Below are positions 14,295 through 15,296 of a DNA stretch of 15,296 nucleotides, piece after piece. Each line of letters begins with the position of its first letter. Position 1 is the first letter of the stretch. The DNA lies in the NCBI GenBank assembly GCA_003446975.1, contig DMAP01000347.1:1-15296 (forward strand), given 5' to 3'. This stretch comes from Clostridiales bacterium. GTDB lineage: Bacteria > Bacillota > Clostridia > Tissierellales > Dethiosulfatibacteraceae. The notes under the pieces were generated by a model. That model was not told where the DNA came from, did no database searches, and saw only the letters and a list, made by a program, of their open reading frames with translations. The translations under genes and the position numbers were made by a program.

Positions 14295-14350
14295 GGGAGC
14301 GTTGCTCACTACTGTTTTGGCAGTAGTGCAACATTCCCTTTCTTATTTTT
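14295..14350 (+). terminator. Strong intrinsic terminator after tRNA-Arg
   Basis: This is a long interrupted stem. GGGA (14295-14298) pairs with TCCC (14335-14338), GTTGC (14301-14305) with GCAAC (14328-14332), and ACTACTG (14308-14314) with CAGTAGT (14321-14327), around loop TTTTGG. TTTCTTATTTTT follows. It would end both the tRNA transcript and any read-through from the serS operon. Confidence 0.87.
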
Positions 14351-14370
14351 AGTAGATATGCACAACAAAA

Positions 14371-14400
14371 TTAGTCAAATTTTAATCCTTAGCTTATGAT
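14371..14400 (+). promoter_or_regulatory. Possible promoter for the isoprenoid-synthase-like gene
   Basis: TATGAT (14395-14400) is a good -10 box, but the only spaced -35 candidate is the poor TTAGTC (14371-14376, 18-nt spacer). A start near 14407 would begin transcription inside the adjacent inverted repeat. This promoter could need an activator. Confidence 0.35.
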
Positions 14401-14405
14401 ATTTT

Positions 14406-14425
14406 AAGTATATGGTTGTATACTT
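14406..14425. repeat. Perfect inverted repeat, operator-like
   Basis: AAGTATA (14406-14412) and TATACTT (14419-14425) form an exact 7-bp inverted repeat with a 6-nt gap. It lies 22 nt upstream of the AGGAGGG ribosome binding site of the following gene and just after a possible -10 box. That position suits a dimeric repressor site. The short AT-rich arms mean chance is also possible. Confidence 0.4.
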
Positions 14426-14462
14426 TGTCAGAATAGAAGGTTTAAAAGGAGGGCGATGGTGT

Positions 14463-15296
14463 ATGCAGGCGTTTAATAAAATGATTGATAGTTACTTGGT
14501 ATTTTGGGGCAAACAGGAAACAGGAAAACTTGACAGCACACAATCGTCACTGATATTAATAGTTAGGCAGTATTATCATTATTTAAAATTGAAAAAACAG
14601 ATTAACCGAGTTTGTCAGAAAATTAATAACAATCCCTCAATAGATCTTTCCCAGGATATAGACATACAACGACTTTTTGAATTCTGGCTAGGGGTAGATG
14701 CAAATTCAATGAAGCAACGGATCGATGGTGATTATGTCAAATGTACCAAAGTGTTTATCGAAATGGTAAAGGATAGGTGGCCTGATATGGAGGATGCTTC
14801 AATTTTTCAGGCCTTGCGCAATGTATGGATTATGAATACGATACAAATTATGCATAAGATACCGGTCAAAATAACCGATGCCATATTTGCATACAGCATG
14901 TTATACCCTTTGACAGACAATTATCTAGATGATGAAAGGGTGTCTCTAATTGAAAAACAGGCGTTTGTTTTACGATTTAGAAAAAGGCTTGAGGGCTACA
15001 AAATCCATCCATTCAATTTCCATGAACAAGATATTTTTGACATGGTTGGCATGATAGAGAAAAATTTCAGTAGGACGGACCATCAGGAGGTTTTTGAAAG
15101 CCTGTTATTGATACACGAAGGTCAATGCATGAGTCTGAAACAACAATATGAAATACTGACAGAAAAACAGATACTGAAACTGTCTTTTGAAAAGGGCGCT
15201 GCATCCGTTGTTGCCGATGCTTATCTGGTTTTGGGAGAATTGAATGAGGAAGAATTAAGATTTTATACGGGCTATGGTATTGCATTGCAGCTTGCG
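14463..15296 (+). CDS. Class I isoprenoid synthase-fold protein (terpene/polyprenyl synthase-like), 3' end outside window
   Basis: The frame is open from ATG 14463 to the window edge, giving 278 residues without a stop. The start lies 9 nt after AGGAGGG (14447-14453). The sequence is largely helical and low in obvious similarity, but three features fit the class I isoprenoid synthase fold. First, there is an acidic helix end, LYPLTDNYLDDERVS, with D152, D156 and D157, where the first Asp-rich metal-binding motif would lie. Second, FEKGAASVVADAYLVLG (about 242-258) resembles the K-(T/G)-A helix of prenyl synthases. Third, YTGYGIALQLA lies at the very end, where such enzymes read GxxxQxxDD, so the second Asp motif would fall just past the edge. 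Enzymes of this fold ionise prenyl diphosphates to make chains or terpenes. The substrate is unknown, and a catalytically altered relative is possible. The gene seems separate from the tRNA unit upstream. Confidence 0.68.
   Translation, partial: MQAFNKMIDSYLVFWGKQETGKLDSTQSSLILIVRQYYHYLKLKKQINRVCQKINNNPSIDLSQDIDIQRLFEFWLGVDANSMKQRIDGDYVKCTKVFIEMVKDRWPDMEDASIFQALRNVWIMNTIQIMHKIPVKITDAIFAYSMLYPLTDNYLDDERVSLIEKQAFVLRFRKRLEGYKIHPFNFHEQDIFDMVGMIEKNFSRTDHQEVFESLLLIHEGQCMSLKQQYEILTEKQILKLSFEKGAASVVADAYLVLGELNEEELRFYTGYGIALQLA

Noticed and set aside
14190..14399. 69-codon plus-strand frame overlapping the tRNA 3' half and its terminator
   Set aside because: It begins inside the tRNA gene and runs through the terminator stem. 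This is non-coding sequence.
15067..15285. 72-codon minus-strand frame near the right edge
   Set aside because: It is antisense to the longer uninterrupted plus-strand gene that has a proper ribosome binding site and synthase-like motifs.
1..15296. CRISPR arrays, insertion sequences or phage genes
   Set aside because: I saw no spaced direct repeats, terminal inverted repeats with a transposase, or phage-type proteins anywhere in the window.

Overview
The window looks like the origin-proximal part of the chromosome of a low-GC Gram-positive bacterium, most likely a member of the Clostridia. The reasons are the gene order recF-gyrB-gyrA, strong AGGAGG-type ribosome binding sites, AGA-rich arginine usage, a T-box leader in front of serS, an RsbV/RsbW/SigB-type module and a UPF0182 protein. 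I cannot name the genus from sequence alone. A Fusibacter- or Acidaminobacter-like clostridium would fit, but that is a guess.

Layout. Positions 1-228 hold the 3' end of recF. gyrB (238-2157) and gyrA (2172-4610) follow with almost no spacing. A compact partner-switching module continues in the same direction: a STAS anti-sigma antagonist (4622-4927), a divergent RsbW-like protein (4936-5307) and a SigB/SigF-family sigma factor (5310-6068). A 10-bp hairpin (6069-6094) ends this run. A clear housekeeping promoter (6106-6135) then drives a 921-residue UPF0182 membrane protein (6199-8964). A strong, probably bidirectional terminator (8983-9019) separates it from the convergent lplA gene (9048-10034, minus strand).

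From 10035 to 10404 there is a divergent regulatory region. It holds a minus-strand promoter for lplA and a plus-strand promoter feeding a serine T-box leader (10146-10386) with specifier codon UCC. That leader controls serS (10405-11676). serS overlaps a D-Ala-D-Ala carboxypeptidase gene that starts with TTG (11666-12847), and this is followed 27 nt later by a DUF401 membrane protein (12875-14098). A tRNA-Arg(CCU) gene with encoded CCA (14146-14222) has its own promoter and a strong terminator (14295-14350). The last gene (14463 to the window edge) is incomplete. It looks like a divergent class I isoprenoid synthase-fold protein and is preceded by a perfect 7-bp inverted repeat.

How the genes relate. 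Most of the window is conserved housekeeping: topology control, serine-tRNA charging, lipoate salvage and cell-wall trimming. The parts that merit attention are (i) the sigma-factor switch embedded in the gyrase operon, whose kinase-like member lacks the usual nucleotide-binding motifs; (ii) the serine T-box apparently controlling a wall enzyme and a putative transporter as well as serS; and (iii) the truncated isoprenoid-synthase-like gene with its operator-like palindrome. I see no mobile element, CRISPR array or phage gene.
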